Origin: Nonomuraea indica
Lineage (GTDB): Bacteria > Actinomycetota > Actinomycetes > Streptosporangiales > Streptosporangiaceae
NCBI RefSeq assembly: GCF_002850745.1
Contig: NZ_KZ559472.1
Coordinates: forward strand, 1 to 64,000
Direction of reading: 5' to 3'
Length of the DNA stretch: 64,000 nucleotides
The notes under the pieces are model-generated. The model was not told the origin of the DNA. It was given only the letters and a program-made list of their open reading frames with translations, and made no database searches. The position numbers and the translations under genes are program-made. Shown one piece after another: positions 7,252 to 16,633 of the stretch (its first letter is position 1; each line of letters begins with the position of its first letter).

Positions 7252-10200
7252 CTAGTACGGGAACGCTGTCACAACTTTACCATCGTGGACGATAACGCGG
7301 ATCCGCTTCAGATTGCCACCGCCGTTCGCCGACCCCGCTCTACCCACAGGTGTCCCGAAATCCCATTCATAGATTTGCCCAGGACGCGCTTCTCCTGTGA
7401 TTGGATCTGGCGTATTAGGCCTGGACGCCCCTCGATTGATAGTGTCAGCTATTCGTTGACGAACGACCTTGGCCTTGCCTGTAAGGATCCCTGCCTCATC
7501 GTCAACCAGGGCACCGCCGGGTCGGTGACGATCCACGATGTGCTGCCAGTCACCTTCCTCCACTGCCTTGGTTCCACATGGCCTGCTGGAATTGTGGACT
7601 AAGACCGGCGCTGCCCCAGCTGCCACATAGTACGTATGAAGATCGGCCACCGTCAGGTTATGAACCCGCTGCCTACTTGCGGCCCACTTCGAGACCTTCT
7701 TGATCTCAACAGGGTTCCCCGTATTACTAAGAAGCCATTTCCCGGCCCGAAGATCAATAGCAGGCACCCATCGAGACAGGTCCACCACCCAGAAGGGGTG
7801 ATTATCTGTGGCCGTGATGATACCCGTCTTGCTACCCCGCGAGCCATCGATATCAACAGTAAGCTGAACGAGATTCTTCTCACCTTCGGCACTGATTAGA
7901 TCAACCACAGCCTTGGGTGTCGTTTCAGCAGTACGAGGCGCCGTAGCGAGCACATGGTCGCCGACTCTAACCTTTTCGATTGGCTTGTATGAGCCGTCGG
8001 CCATGAGGACTTTGGTACCCGAGACGAAGCTATTGCAGGGCTTAGTGTTGGACCTGAACGGTCTTATGTTAGCGCTGGGTACACGAATCCCGAGGGACCT
8101 GATGTTACGAATTGGAACATTGACGCCAATATTAGCCATATTGTCGTCGCCGGCAGTAAGCCCTGATATTGCTGTCAGGTAATCTATGTCTGCTTGCTTC
8201 CGGAGGGCATCTTCGCGATAGCGCTTCCTGTTGGCGTCCTGTCTGCGCTTCTCGATTTCCTTCTTGCGTGCGCGCTCGTTCTGCCGCTCGCGCTGCTTGT
8301 GGATCTTGCGTTCGCGGGCGGTTTTCTTCTTGCCGCTGGCATGGTGGGTTTTCGCGAAGTTCTGGTTGGCGTTGGGACGCTTCTTGCTACGGCTGTAGCC
8401 GTAGCTCTTGTCGCTGCTGCCGCCGCCGGCGTCGACGCGGCGGCCGTCGGGGTCGGACAGGTCGATGGGGTTGTTGGCGGCGTAGCTGTAGGCGTTGGCC
8501 CATTCGGGGGTGCGCAGGTCGAGTTCGGGGTCGGTGGAGATGAACTTGGCGATGGCCGGGTCGTAGTACCGGGCCCCTAGGTATGTGAGGTCGGTGGAGG
8601 CGTCTTCGACCTTGCCGAGGAAACCTCGGTCGGTGAAGGGCAGGTCGTCGCCGCCGCGGCGCTTGCCGAAGGGTTGGTAGCGTTCGCGACTGACGGTGCC
8701 GGTGGAGTCGTTGATGGCGAGCTGGGTGCTGCCGTGCTGGCCGGCGAGCAGCCAGGTGACGCCGCCCCCGGTCTCGCGCAGGGCGATGAGGGTGCCGTCG
8801 GAGGCGGTGTAGTAGCGCTTGGCGGTGACCTGGCCACCGGCGAGACGGAGTTCCAGGGCGCCGAGGTAGAGAGTGGTGCTGCCGTCGGGGTCGCGGCGGA
8901 TCAGGCGTTGGCCGTCGGCGTCGTAGACCATGGCGGTCTGCTTGCCGTCGACGGTGGCCTGGGTGAGTTGGCCGAGCGGGTCCCAGTCGAAGGTGGCTTG
9001 CTTGCCGGCGACGGTGCGGGCGGTGAGTTGGCCGGCGTTGTCGTAGGCGTAGGTGTCGGTGCCGTTCGGGCGGGTGATGGCGGTGACGGCGTTGGGCCGC
9101 ACGGCGTTGGCGCCTGGCGTGGGGTAGGTGTAGGTAGCGCTCTGACCGTTGTCGGTCAGGGTGGTGATGTTGCCGACCTTGTCGTAGGTGTACGACTGGT
9201 CGTAGGGGTCGAGACCCTTGGCGTCACCGGAGCCAGTGCAACTGCTCGCGGTGGTGGTGTAGGCGGTCTTGAGGCGGAGCAGGCCGTCGTAGGCGAAGCA
9301 TTCGGACTGACCGTCGGTGGTGCCGGGGACGGCCGAGGCGGCGTCGAGGATCCGGGTGATGTTCCCGGCGACGTTGTAGCTGTAGCGGTCGTCCTGGACG
9401 GTGTCCGGGGTTGACGTGTCGGCCTTGGTTTGGGTGAAGACGCGCGACAGCCAGTCGGTGGTGGGATCACGCTCCAGGGTGCGCTTGATCTTGCCGTTGC
9501 CGCCGAGGAAGCGGGCGTGGAGCTTTCCGGTGAGGGTGAAGCTGGTGTCGTTGACGTAGGTGAACCCGCCGAGGTCCGAGGTCAGGGCCTTGGCGAAGCC
9601 GAGGTCAGTGTAGGAGTAGGTGAGCTTCTCGGCGGGCAGGCCGCCGGCCTCGGGCAGGGTGTGTTCGCGGAGGCTTCCTGCGGCGTCGTAGCCGGTGGTG
9701 AAGGTGTAGTCGCGACCGAGGGCGCCTTCGGTGGCGGGGATGGTGACCTTGGTGGTGGTGGGCCGGTAGTCGCTGTCGTAGCCGGTCACCGTCTGGGTGT
9801 AGGGCTGTCCGCCGGTGTAGCGGGTGGCGGCGGTGGGGTGGCCCTTGGCGACGGTGTCATAGGTCCATTCGGCGAGCTTGGTGCCGGTGTTCGGTTCGCC
9901 GGACCATTGGATGGTGCGGCGGCCGAGGTCGTCGTAGGTGTTGGAGACCTTCTGGCCCTTGCCGTTGATGCTCCAGGCGAGTCGGCCGGCCAGGTCGTAG
10001 CCGTAGCTGGAGCTGCCGGCGTCGGGGTCGGTGGCGGCGGTTCGCTGGTCGAGCCAGTCGTGGGTGTAGGTGCGGACGTTGCCGTTGGCGTCCGTCATGG
10101 TGGTGAGGTTGTCGTTCAGGTCGTAGGCGTAGGTGGTGTCGGCGTGGTTGGTGGCGTCCGACCACTCCTCGACCTTGACGGTGCGGCCGTAGACGTCGGT

Positions 10201-13200
10201 GACGGTGGCGGTCTTGCCGCCGACCGGCGGGGTGACCTCGCTGCGGTCCTGGCCGGGGTAGCTGGTGGTGGTGCGGCGCAGCTCGGTGTCCAGGTGGTAG
10301 GCGATCTGCGCGGTCGGCCGTTCCTGGTCGTCGTAGACGGTCTTGGTCCACTGCGGCAGGCTGGTCAGCGCGGGGTTGAGCAGGCCGCTGCCCGGCTCTG
10401 CGGTGTTGTGCACCGGCTCCGACTCCGCCGTGGTAAGGCCGCGCGGGTCGTAGGTGGTGACGGTGACGATCCGCCCGCCGGCGGGTGAGGCGGTCTGGGC
10501 CTCACGGGGCCGGCCTAACCCGTCCTCGTAGCTGTGGGTGGCGGTCCACTTGGCTGAGCTGCCGCTGCCGGTCAGCAGTTCCTTGAGGGTGGTTTTGATC
10601 GGCGCGGTGGGCTGGCCGGACCAGCCGTTGAACGGGATCGTGTAGGTGGCCGTGGCCGAGGGGGTGCCGCCGCTGCGCGGCTGGCCGGGCTTCCACACGG
10701 CGGTGGTGCGGCCGAGCGCGTCGTAGTCGATCTCGGTGGTCTTGCCGTTGGCGTCGGTGACCGCGACCGGTTCGCCCAGCACGTGGGACAGCTTGGCCGT
10801 GGTGGTGTGGCCGAGCGGGTTGGTGACGGTTACGCCGGTGGTGGGCCAGCCGGCCGGCGGGGTGTAGGTGGTGGTGGTCGTCTTGTTCAGCGGGTCGGTC
10901 GAGGAAAGGGTGCGGCCGTAGTCGTCGAACGTCGCCTTGACCGTGGAGACGGTGCTGGCGTTGGCGTGGGAGCGGACCTCGGTGGCGTTGCCGTCACTCG
11001 GCTTGTTGGTGGCCGGGTCGGTGCCCAGGTCGTACAGCGTGATGGTCTTGCCGACCAGGGTGCCGGCCGTGCAGTCGTCACCGGCGCGCTTCTCCACCAC
11101 GGACGGGAAGTCGACCAGCCACTGCCCGGCGTCGGCGTTGCGCGCGTAGGTGGTGGAGGTGCAGGAGTTGTCACCGGCGACACCGTCCTGGCCGTAGTCG
11201 TTGACCTTGATGGGCAGGCCGTCGGCGTTGTAGGCGGTCTTCTCGTCGCTGTAGCGCCAGGTCCCGCCGGTCACCTTCTCGCGCGAGCGCTCCCGCGTCT
11301 GCAGGACGAACGCGGGGTCCGTGGTGCCCGGGCCGTTGCCGGTGCTTTGGATCGTGTACTCATACCGGGTCGAGTCGACCTCGGTGTAGGCACGCGGATT
11401 GAGCGAGGTCATCTTCCACGCCTGCTCCTGCAGCACGTTGCCCTGCAGGATCGGCTTGTCGACGGTCGTGCTGCCGTCGAAGTCGGTGACCGTCTCCCCG
11501 GTGCCGCGCAGGAAGGTGCGGGTGGTGACGCTGTAGGCCGAGGGGTCGCTGCCGGAACCCTCGATGGTGCGGACCTGGCTGTAGCCGCGCCAGTCGGAGG
11601 TCGACGGCGCCTGGCCCGGCTCGGCGAACTCGATCGGCTTGGTCCAACGCGGGCTTCCCAGGAACTCGTACTGGGAGACCATGTCGGGCGAGCCGGCGAC
11701 CATGTCGCGCTCGACCACCTTGACGGCGAGCTGCTTGTAGTAGCGGCTCCAGCTCTCATACCCCTGCTCGGGGTCACTGCCGTAGTCGACGTCGTAGCAG
11801 TCACCGGTCTTGTCGGTGAAGTAGTTCGACCCGTCACGGCCCTTGCCACCGCTACACGGATCGGCCTGACCGTAGGAGACCTCGATCCGGCCGCCCATCC
11901 CGTTGGCGATGCCGGCGATCCGCGGCACCATCCGCCACGACAGCAGGTCGGTCCAGTCCGACATGGTGTCGTGGTCCATCTTCCCGGCCAGCATCACCGC
12001 GTCGAAGTCCAGCGGCGGCAACACCACCTGCGACCCGCCAGCCAGGCCGGTCTGCTGCACGGTGTCCAGCCACAGCACCGGGTCATCGGCCGGACCGAAG
12101 TCGGTCCGCTGGTAGACCCAGGTGTGCTTGAGATCGAGCCGGTCCACATCGTCCCACTCACCCGAGGTGGGGTTGAGCGACTCGGTCAGCACGGAGGTGA
12201 GCTTGCGGGTGTTGTAGAACGCGATCGCGCTGTTCGCGCAGCCGGTGGCCTGGGTGCACTGCAGGTCCGTCGGTACGTCACCGCCGTCACGCGCGGCGGT
12301 GGTGAACGTCATCCTCGCGGTCGGCGCACTGCCGCTCACCTGCGTGTTGTGACCCCAGCTCACCGAGGCGAGGAAGCCGCCCCGGTCATACGGCAGCACC
12401 CGATACAGCTCGTGGATGCAGGAAGGCAGGCAGAAGTAGTTGCTGTCGCGCGTGTAGGAGTAGTCGACCACGTTCTCGTTGCGGTCGATCTCCTGGTCGA
12501 GGTTCCACCGCCACACCCCGGTGCAGGTCGGCGGGATCTCGTCGTTATAGTAGCGGTCGTAGCAGGGCTCACCCGACTCGTTGCCCACGAACGGCACCTG
12601 CCACTGGGCGTCCTTGGTGGAGCCGAACCGCCACACCGTCCCGTCCTGGTTGGTGATCTTCCAGTACGGCTGGCCGTCGGCGCCGCCGGCGACCTGCTCG
12701 ATCTTCCACCCGAGGTCAGGGACCGTCTTCCACGCCCCCGAGGTGCGGTCCTTGACGATCTGCGCCGAACGGCCTCCCGCGCTCAGCACCAGCTCCGACT
12801 GCGACTTGTCATTGGTGGTGCTGTCGCCGTCGTTCTCATCCGGCGACTCCCAGCACAACGCCTCACCGCCGATGCCCTGCTCCTGGGCGCTCCAGACGAG
12901 GGCCGCGGTGTTGTCGTCGTACCAGTTGTCCACGTAGCAGCGGCGGTAACGCCGCTCGATGAACCCGGCGCTCAGATCCCAGCCGGCCCCCACCACGCTG
13001 GACTGGTTGTTGGTCCAGTCGCCCTGCCCGTCCACCGACGACGCCTCATACTGCAGCGACAAGCTCGGACCGTTGCCCGCCACCGAGGGCGGCTCCGGGA
13101 GCGGCACGTCATAGTCGAACCCGCCCCCCGACGTCCCCGCCTGCCACGTACCCGACGGCTTCAGATCGGTGGCGCCCCAGTTCCCGTCACGCCCCGTCAT

Positions 13201-13965
13201 GCCACCGGACAGGATGTACACCGAACCGGCCGCCAACTGCGCAGCCTGCCGCTGCTGCGCCGCCTGCAACGCGGCCACCTTGCGGTCCTTGTCCCGCGTC
13301 GCCGGCGGCTTGACCTCGGCCGGAGCAGCGGTCGCCGGCGTGGCCTCCACCTCGGCGACCAGCGTCCCGGCCTTCACATCGTTCGACGACGGCACCACGA
13401 CCGGCCTCGCCACACACGACTTCGGCCGCGGCACCTCGACCGCACAGGCCGGCACCCGCACCAGCCGGAGCCGGCTGACGAAGTTCCCACCGAACGCATC
13501 CCGGAAGCCCGCGTAGGAGAACTCGGCCCGCACCTTCCCCGGCACAGCAGCCCCATCAGCCCGCACCACCCGAGCGGCAATTCCCACTCCGCCGAGCGCG
13601 CGCACAGCCTCCGGCGACAAGGTCTCCACCTTGACCGTGCCCACGTCCGCGCCCTTGACCTGACCCACCTTGACCGGCGAACCCTCGGCCTGAGCCGCCT
13701 TGCCCGCGTCGGTCAGCTTGACCTCGGCGCTCCCCGCCTTCGGCCACACCGGCTTATGCCGTTCAACCTTCGGCACAGACTCCTCAGCGCCCTTGGCTGC
13801 CTTCTTCTCCGACACCGGGCGGCCGTCCACCGACTGCTCCGGATCCGCCGCCGCAGCGGCCCGCTGCACGAGCTGATCAGGAACCCCAATGCTGGAAACC
13901 AGGACCAGCCCCATGAGCGTCACTACGAACGCCACGAACCACACCGGCAGACGTCGATCCGACAT
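7252..13965 (-). CDS. Secreted RHS-repeat polymorphic toxin with Hint pretoxin domain
   Basis: 2237 residues. A hydrophobic N-terminal segment (VWFVAFVVTLMGLVLVSS, about 8-25) looks like a signal peptide or anchor. A lysine/glutamate-rich linker follows, then an SpvB-like beta domain (from about 270) and many YD/RHS repeats to about 1790. The RHS core end (YLGARYYDP) begins near 1795 and DPDGR lies near 1836. After a basic linker comes a Hint-type autoprocessing domain starting at CNSFVSGTKVLMADG (about 1976) and ending HTYYVAAGAAPVLVHN (about 2121). The last 112 residues (WQHIVDRHRPGG to RIRVIVHDGKVVTAFP) resemble BECR-fold RNase toxins such as EndoU-like domains, but the exact family is uncertain. 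Start chosen at ATG with GAAGGGA upstream. GC falls sharply after about residue 1910, as expected for a swapped toxin tip. Confidence 0.92.
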   Translation of the reverse strand: MSDRRLPVWFVAFVVTLMGLVLVSSIGVPDQLVQRAAAAADPEQSVDGRPVSEKKAAKGAEESVPKVERHKPVWPKAGSAEVKLTDAGKAAQAEGSPVKVGQVKGADVGTVKVETLSPEAVRALGGVGIAARVVRADGAAVPGKVRAEFSYAGFRDAFGGNFVSRLRLVRVPACAVEVPRPKSCVARPVVVPSSNDVKAGTLVAEVEATPATAAPAEVKPPATRDKDRKVAALQAAQQRQAAQLAAGSVYILSGGMTGRDGNWGATDLKPSGTWQAGTSGGGFDYDVPLPEPPSVAGNGPSLSLQYEASSVDGQGDWTNNQSSVVGAGWDLSAGFIERRYRRCYVDNWYDDNTAALVWSAQEQGIGGEALCWESPDENDGDSTTNDKSQSELVLSAGGRSAQIVKDRTSGAWKTVPDLGWKIEQVAGGADGQPYWKITNQDGTVWRFGSTKDAQWQVPFVGNESGEPCYDRYYNDEIPPTCTGVWRWNLDQEIDRNENVVDYSYTRDSNYFCLPSCIHELYRVLPYDRGGFLASVSWGHNTQVSGSAPTARMTFTTAARDGGDVPTDLQCTQATGCANSAIAFYNTRKLTSVLTESLNPTSGEWDDVDRLDLKHTWVYQRTDFGPADDPVLWLDTVQQTGLAGGSQVVLPPLDFDAVMLAGKMDHDTMSDWTDLLSWRMVPRIAGIANGMGGRIEVSYGQADPCSGGKGRDGSNYFTDKTGDCYDVDYGSDPEQGYESWSRYYKQLAVKVVERDMVAGSPDMVSQYEFLGSPRWTKPIEFAEPGQAPSTSDWRGYSQVRTIEGSGSDPSAYSVTTRTFLRGTGETVTDFDGSTTVDKPILQGNVLQEQAWKMTSLNPRAYTEVDSTRYEYTIQSTGNGPGTTDPAFVLQTRERSREKVTGGTWRYSDEKTAYNADGLPIKVNDYGQDGVAGDNSCTSTTYARNADAGQWLVDFPSVVEKRAGDDCTAGTLVGKTITLYDLGTDPATNKPSDGNATEVRSHANASTVSTVKATFDDYGRTLSSTDPLNKTTTTTYTPPAGWPTTGVTVTNPLGHTTTAKLSHVLGEPVAVTDANGKTTEIDYDALGRTTAVWKPGQPRSGGTPSATATYTIPFNGWSGQPTAPIKTTLKELLTGSGSSAKWTATHSYEDGLGRPREAQTASPAGGRIVTVTTYDPRGLTTAESEPVHNTAEPGSGLLNPALTSLPQWTKTVYDDQERPTAQIAYHLDTELRRTTTSYPGQDRSEVTPPVGGKTATVTDVYGRTVKVEEWSDATNHADTTYAYDLNDNLTTMTDANGNVRTYTHDWLDQRTAATDPDAGSSSYGYDLAGRLAWSINGKGQKVSNTYDDLGRRTIQWSGEPNTGTKLAEWTYDTVAKGHPTAATRYTGGQPYTQTVTGYDSDYRPTTTKVTIPATEGALGRDYTFTTGYDAAGSLREHTLPEAGGLPAEKLTYSYTDLGFAKALTSDLGGFTYVNDTSFTLTGKLHARFLGGNGKIKRTLERDPTTDWLSRVFTQTKADTSTPDTVQDDRYSYNVAGNITRILDAASAVPGTTDGQSECFAYDGLLRLKTAYTTTASSCTGSGDAKGLDPYDQSYTYDKVGNITTLTDNGQSATYTYPTPGANAVRPNAVTAITRPNGTDTYAYDNAGQLTARTVAGKQATFDWDPLGQLTQATVDGKQTAMVYDADGQRLIRRDPDGSTTLYLGALELRLAGGQVTAKRYYTASDGTLIALRETGGGVTWLLAGQHGSTQLAINDSTGTVSRERYQPFGKRRGGDDLPFTDRGFLGKVEDASTDLTYLGARYYDPAIAKFISTDPELDLRTPEWANAYSYAANNPIDLSDPDGRRVDAGGGSSDKSYGYSRSKKRPNANQNFAKTHHASGKKKTARERKIHKQRERQNERARKKEIEKRRQDANRKRYREDALRKQADIDYLTAISGLTAGDDNMANIGVNVPIRNIRSLGIRVPSANIRPFRSNTKPCNSFVSGTKVLMADGSYKPIEKVRVGDHVLATAPRTAETTPKAVVDLISAEGEKNLVQLTVDIDGSRGSKTGIITATDNHPFWVVDLSRWVPAIDLRAGKWLLSNTGNPVEIKKVSKWAASRQRVHNLTVADLHTYYVAAGAAPVLVHNSSRPCGTKAVEEGDWQHIVDRHRPGGALVDDEAGILTGKAKVVRQRIADTINRGASRPNTPDPITGEARPGQIYEWDFGTPVGRAGSANGGGNLKRIRVIVHDGKVVTAFPY

Positions 13966-14257
13966 CCCGTATCCCTTCAGGGCACGCTGACGCAGACCCC
14001 GGGAGATCGGGGCCTTACGCGTCTAAGACAGACATAAAGTGGATCAATGGGAATGTGATCGACAGATCAAGATCGGTCAACAGCGGGAGCGTCACTCACC
14101 CGACACGAGCAGTCAGACCTGGTTCGACCACAGGAGACATGCCTCCTGGTCAAAACGATCAGTTGCAGAGATCGGAGGTGGCGCAGATTTTGTATGTGAT
14201 CCGCGACACACCCAGGCTGTGGCCCTGACAGAAAGGCGAATTCGGCGCGTCCATCCC
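13966..14257. other. Upstream region of the RHS toxin, no gene seen
   Basis: No convincing coding sequence. On the reverse strand there is a GAAGGGA ribosome-binding site before the toxin ATG and a small hairpin CCCCG...CGGGG at about 14000-14015. Several GATC-containing half-palindromes occur at 14056-14082. The promoter cannot be placed with confidence. Confidence 0.4.
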
Positions 14258-14430
14258 AGCAAGGTCAAGGAGTTGCTCGGCGGCGGGCGAATCCCGGGTC
14301 ACGCTCCGCACACACACCTCTCATGCCGTCAAGCGAGGAACCCCACTCGTTAGGCCGTCGATCGCGTCCCGGGGGCACCCGAGCCCCAGCCATGTGCCCT
14401 GGATGTGCCCTCCGCGCAGACCTGACCGAC
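14258..14430 (+). pseudogene. Decayed integrase 3' end (remnant B)
   Basis: Matches the end of the int gene at 4820-4950 with indels: GTCAAGGAG...CTCGG, then CTCCGCAC, ACACACCTC, CATGCCGTC, AGCGAGGA and GGCCGTCGATCGC in the same order. Reading frames are broken. Beyond the match, the tail (GTGCCCTGGATGTG) resembles the tail of remnant C near 24440 more than the intact int. Inferred: scar of an older AICE insertion or tandem element. Confidence 0.7.
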
Positions 14431-14545
14431 ATCACCGCAGGTCAGGACGCCGAACAGTGACTACCAGCACTTCAGCAAGGGCGGCGGCTGAGGCCTGGGG
14501 TGACGTCGGCACTATGGCGCCGACCTGAGGTTTGTCCCCTCCGCA

Positions 14546-15010
14546 GTGACCTCAATGCACGAACGGCTGGTGAAGGCGGCAGGGACCGGGCTCAACGCCC
14601 AGGGAGCCGGAGCCTCGCTCGGCGACATCGCCGAAGCCGCGGGGGTCGGCAACGCCACCCTCTACCGCCACCTCGCGACGCGGGAACGGCGTATCGAGGC
14701 CGTCTACGACCCGCGGGTCTGCGCGAGGCGGTCGTGCGCATCACTGAGAGCGGGGTGCTCGGCGAGGCGTTCACGGCCGCCTGCCAGGGTCCGGGCGTAC
14801 GCTGAGCCGCCGCAGGTCGCGGCCTGGCACCACGCCGTGCACCAGGCCGCCGCCCCTCTGGTCTCCGCCGCTCAGGTCGCGGGCGCGACCAGGCCCGACC
14901 TCGACGTGGTCGAACTGGTGCCGCTCACCACGGCGGTGGCCCGCGCCGGGAGCCCGGCGCAGGCGGACGGCTTCCTCGACCTCCTGCTGGAAGGGCTTAT
15001 CCGGCGTTGA
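14546..15010 (+). pseudogene. TetR-family regulator, frameshifted and internally deleted
   Basis: The N-terminal HTH is intact (GASLGDIAEAAGVGNATLYR), followed by HLATRERRIEAVYDPRVCA. The next part is off-frame: another frame carries the expected LREAVVRITESGVLGEAFTA, and the first frame resumes at AYAEPPQVAAWHHAVHQAAA to the end. Family members have about 190 residues, so there are at least two frame changes plus a loss of roughly 30 residues. No function is expected beyond a possible truncated DNA-binding fragment. Its end overlaps the convergent glycosidase gene by 14 bases. The nearby integrase remnant suggests decay linked to mobile-element activity. Confidence 0.75.
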
Positions 15011-16514
15011 TCAGGATGGCATTGCCCAGGGAACGCTGGCCCGTGGCGTCGGAGGGGCGGTTGACGATGCCGCCCTCCGCGGTCGCCACGACGCTGGAGC
15101 CACCGCCGTCGAGGTTCATCGCCTCCACGGCCCCGAGCCGCTTCATCAGTTCGGCCGTCTGCGCGATGCCGAGGCCCTCGCTGTAGCCGGCCTGCCTACC
15201 GTCCACGACCACGAGCATCAACCGGCCTTGCTCGTCCACGCCGATCATGGAGCGCGGGTTGGCGCGCAGGGTCCAGTTGTAGGTGAAGGTCTGGTCGCCG
15301 CCCTGCCTGATCAGGCCGTCGGCCTCGGCGTTGACCGAGATCTCCCCGTCACGGACGAGCGTGGGCCCGACCTGCAGGATCGTCGTGTCGGGCGTGAGCG
15401 GCACCCGGTGGCCCCTGCTGTCCTCGACCCGCTCGGAAACGCGCAGCCTGCTCCCGGGCCTGGCGTTCGCATGCAGCCACTCGGCGCTGTCGCCGATCGC
15501 CTGCACGGTCCACCCCCCAGCAGGTACGGCGGAGCCACGGCTACGGTTGACCGCGACGACGAACCCCCGAGCGTCCACGACAGCCTCCGCGCCCTCGCCC
15601 GACGGCGGCTGACCCCACTCGGGCGTGAAGCGCACGAGCTCGCTGTCGTCGGTGCACTTCAGGTCATGCTGCGGCTTCTCGGTGGGCAGGTCGCCTCCGA
15701 CGCCACCGCAGTTCCAGATCTCGCCGGGCAGCCGGTTGACCCCGTCGATCTCGACCGATTCCGCGCCCCCGTGGAGGGTGACATGGGCGGTGTAGGCGTC
15801 GACGTCCACGCGCCTGCCACCATTCGTGATCTTGATGCCGCCGCGTCCCTGGGTGGCGTTGCCGAGGAGCCTGCCGTCCTTGACGTAGAGGCCGCCGGGA
15901 CCACGGTTGAAGAACCACTGGGCGTTGATCCCCGCTACGGCCCCGCTGGAGGCGATCTGGTCGGTGAGGGTCTCCGGGTCGGAGAGCGTCGGGCCGAATC
16001 CGGTGGCGACGGTGCCGTGGAAGTCGCGGAAGTCGACGCGGAGCACGTGCACCTTCTGTGGCGCGTTCTCGTCGGTGCCGTCCTGCGCGGTGTAACGGGT
16101 GCCTCCCGCGAAGCCCGCAGCCCTAACCTTGGCGAGGGCCGTGGCGGCCTCGTCGCCGGTGGCGTAGCGGCCGAGCCGTACGGTCCAGCCGAGCGGCCCG
16201 GCTGGGCGGTCGGCGAAGGCCGGGGCGTCGACCCGCTCCAGGCGGGGCTCGAAGCCCTTCTCGGTCAGTGCGGCGACGACCCGGTCGGCGATCTCCTTCG
16301 ACCCGATCGCCGTGCCCGCCGTCTTCAACGGGCCGTCGAGGAGTGCGGGCAGGTAGACGTGGACGGTCCAGAAGTCGTCGGCGTCCTGGGCTCCCAGCGA
16401 GAGCGTGGTGAGGGTGACGCCCGGCGGGAGCTGCGGCGTGCTCGCCACTGCCGCCGAGGCGGGAAGCGCCAGGGCCAGGGCCGCGACCAGGGATGTCAAG
16501 GCGGTGCGGTGCAT
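14997..16514 (-). CDS. Secreted phosphodiester glycosidase (NAGPA domain) with SPOR-like domain
   Basis: 505 residues from an ATG preceded by AAAGGA. A signal peptide (ALTSLVAALALALPASAAVA) directs export. A SPOR-like segment (VRLGRYATGDEAATALAKV) lies in the first third, and the rest matches the phosphodiester glycosidase domain, with GINAQWFF, GRGGIKIT and the C-terminal AMNLDGGGSS signature. Known: the family includes the mammalian uncovering enzyme, which removes GlcNAc from GlcNAc-1-phosphodiesters; bacterial members act on phosphodiester-linked sugars outside the cytoplasm. It diverges from a sugar ABC operon across 119 bases, so a shared substrate is likely (inference). An exopolysaccharide-related role is the alternative. 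Confidence 0.85.
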   Translation of the reverse strand: MHRTALTSLVAALALALPASAAVASTPQLPPGVTLTTLSLGAQDADDFWTVHVYLPALLDGPLKTAGTAIGSKEIADRVVAALTEKGFEPRLERVDAPAFADRPAGPLGWTVRLGRYATGDEAATALAKVRAAGFAGGTRYTAQDGTDENAPQKVHVLRVDFRDFHGTVATGFGPTLSDPETLTDQIASSGAVAGINAQWFFNRGPGGLYVKDGRLLGNATQGRGGIKITNGGRRVDVDAYTAHVTLHGGAESVEIDGVNRLPGEIWNCGGVGGDLPTEKPQHDLKCTDDSELVRFTPEWGQPPSGEGAEAVVDARGFVVAVNRSRGSAVPAGGWTVQAIGDSAEWLHANARPGSRLRVSERVEDSRGHRVPLTPDTTILQVGPTLVRDGEISVNAEADGLIRQGGDQTFTYNWTLRANPRSMIGVDEQGRLMLVVVDGRQAGYSEGLGIAQTAELMKRLGAVEAMNLDGGGSSVVATAEGGIVNRPSDATGQRSLGNAILINAG

Positions 16515-16588
16515 GTGAGTCCTTTGGTGAGGAGCAGCTTGACGGCGCTCTGAGCGCTTCCTATTCTGCTGATGCAATTAATAAATGA

Positions 16589-16603
16589 CTCTTATAAAAA
16601 GAG
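16589..16603. promoter_or_regulatory. AT-rich inverted repeat between divergent genes
   Basis: CTCTT-ATAAA-AAGAG, five-base perfect arms, in an unusually AT-rich patch (AATTAATAAATG just upstream) between the glycosidase and the binding-protein gene. It lies 30 bases before the binding-protein ATG. Candidate operator for the ROK regulator encoded in the operon, since ROK repressors often bind AT-rich palindromes; this is inference. Confidence 0.4.
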
Positions 16604-16633
16604 CAAGCCTCCTCCGCCTGGGAGAACCCCCTC

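Noticed and set aside
10783..14037. Long plus-strand open frame of 1084 codons opposite the RHS toxin
   Set aside because: It mirrors RHS repeats, has no recognised domain, and its codon pattern is that of an antisense reading of a GC-rich gene.
14039..14353. Plus-strand open frame of 104 codons before the TetR pseudogene
   Set aside because: Its second half is a shifted reading of the decayed integrase; the first half has no features of a gene.
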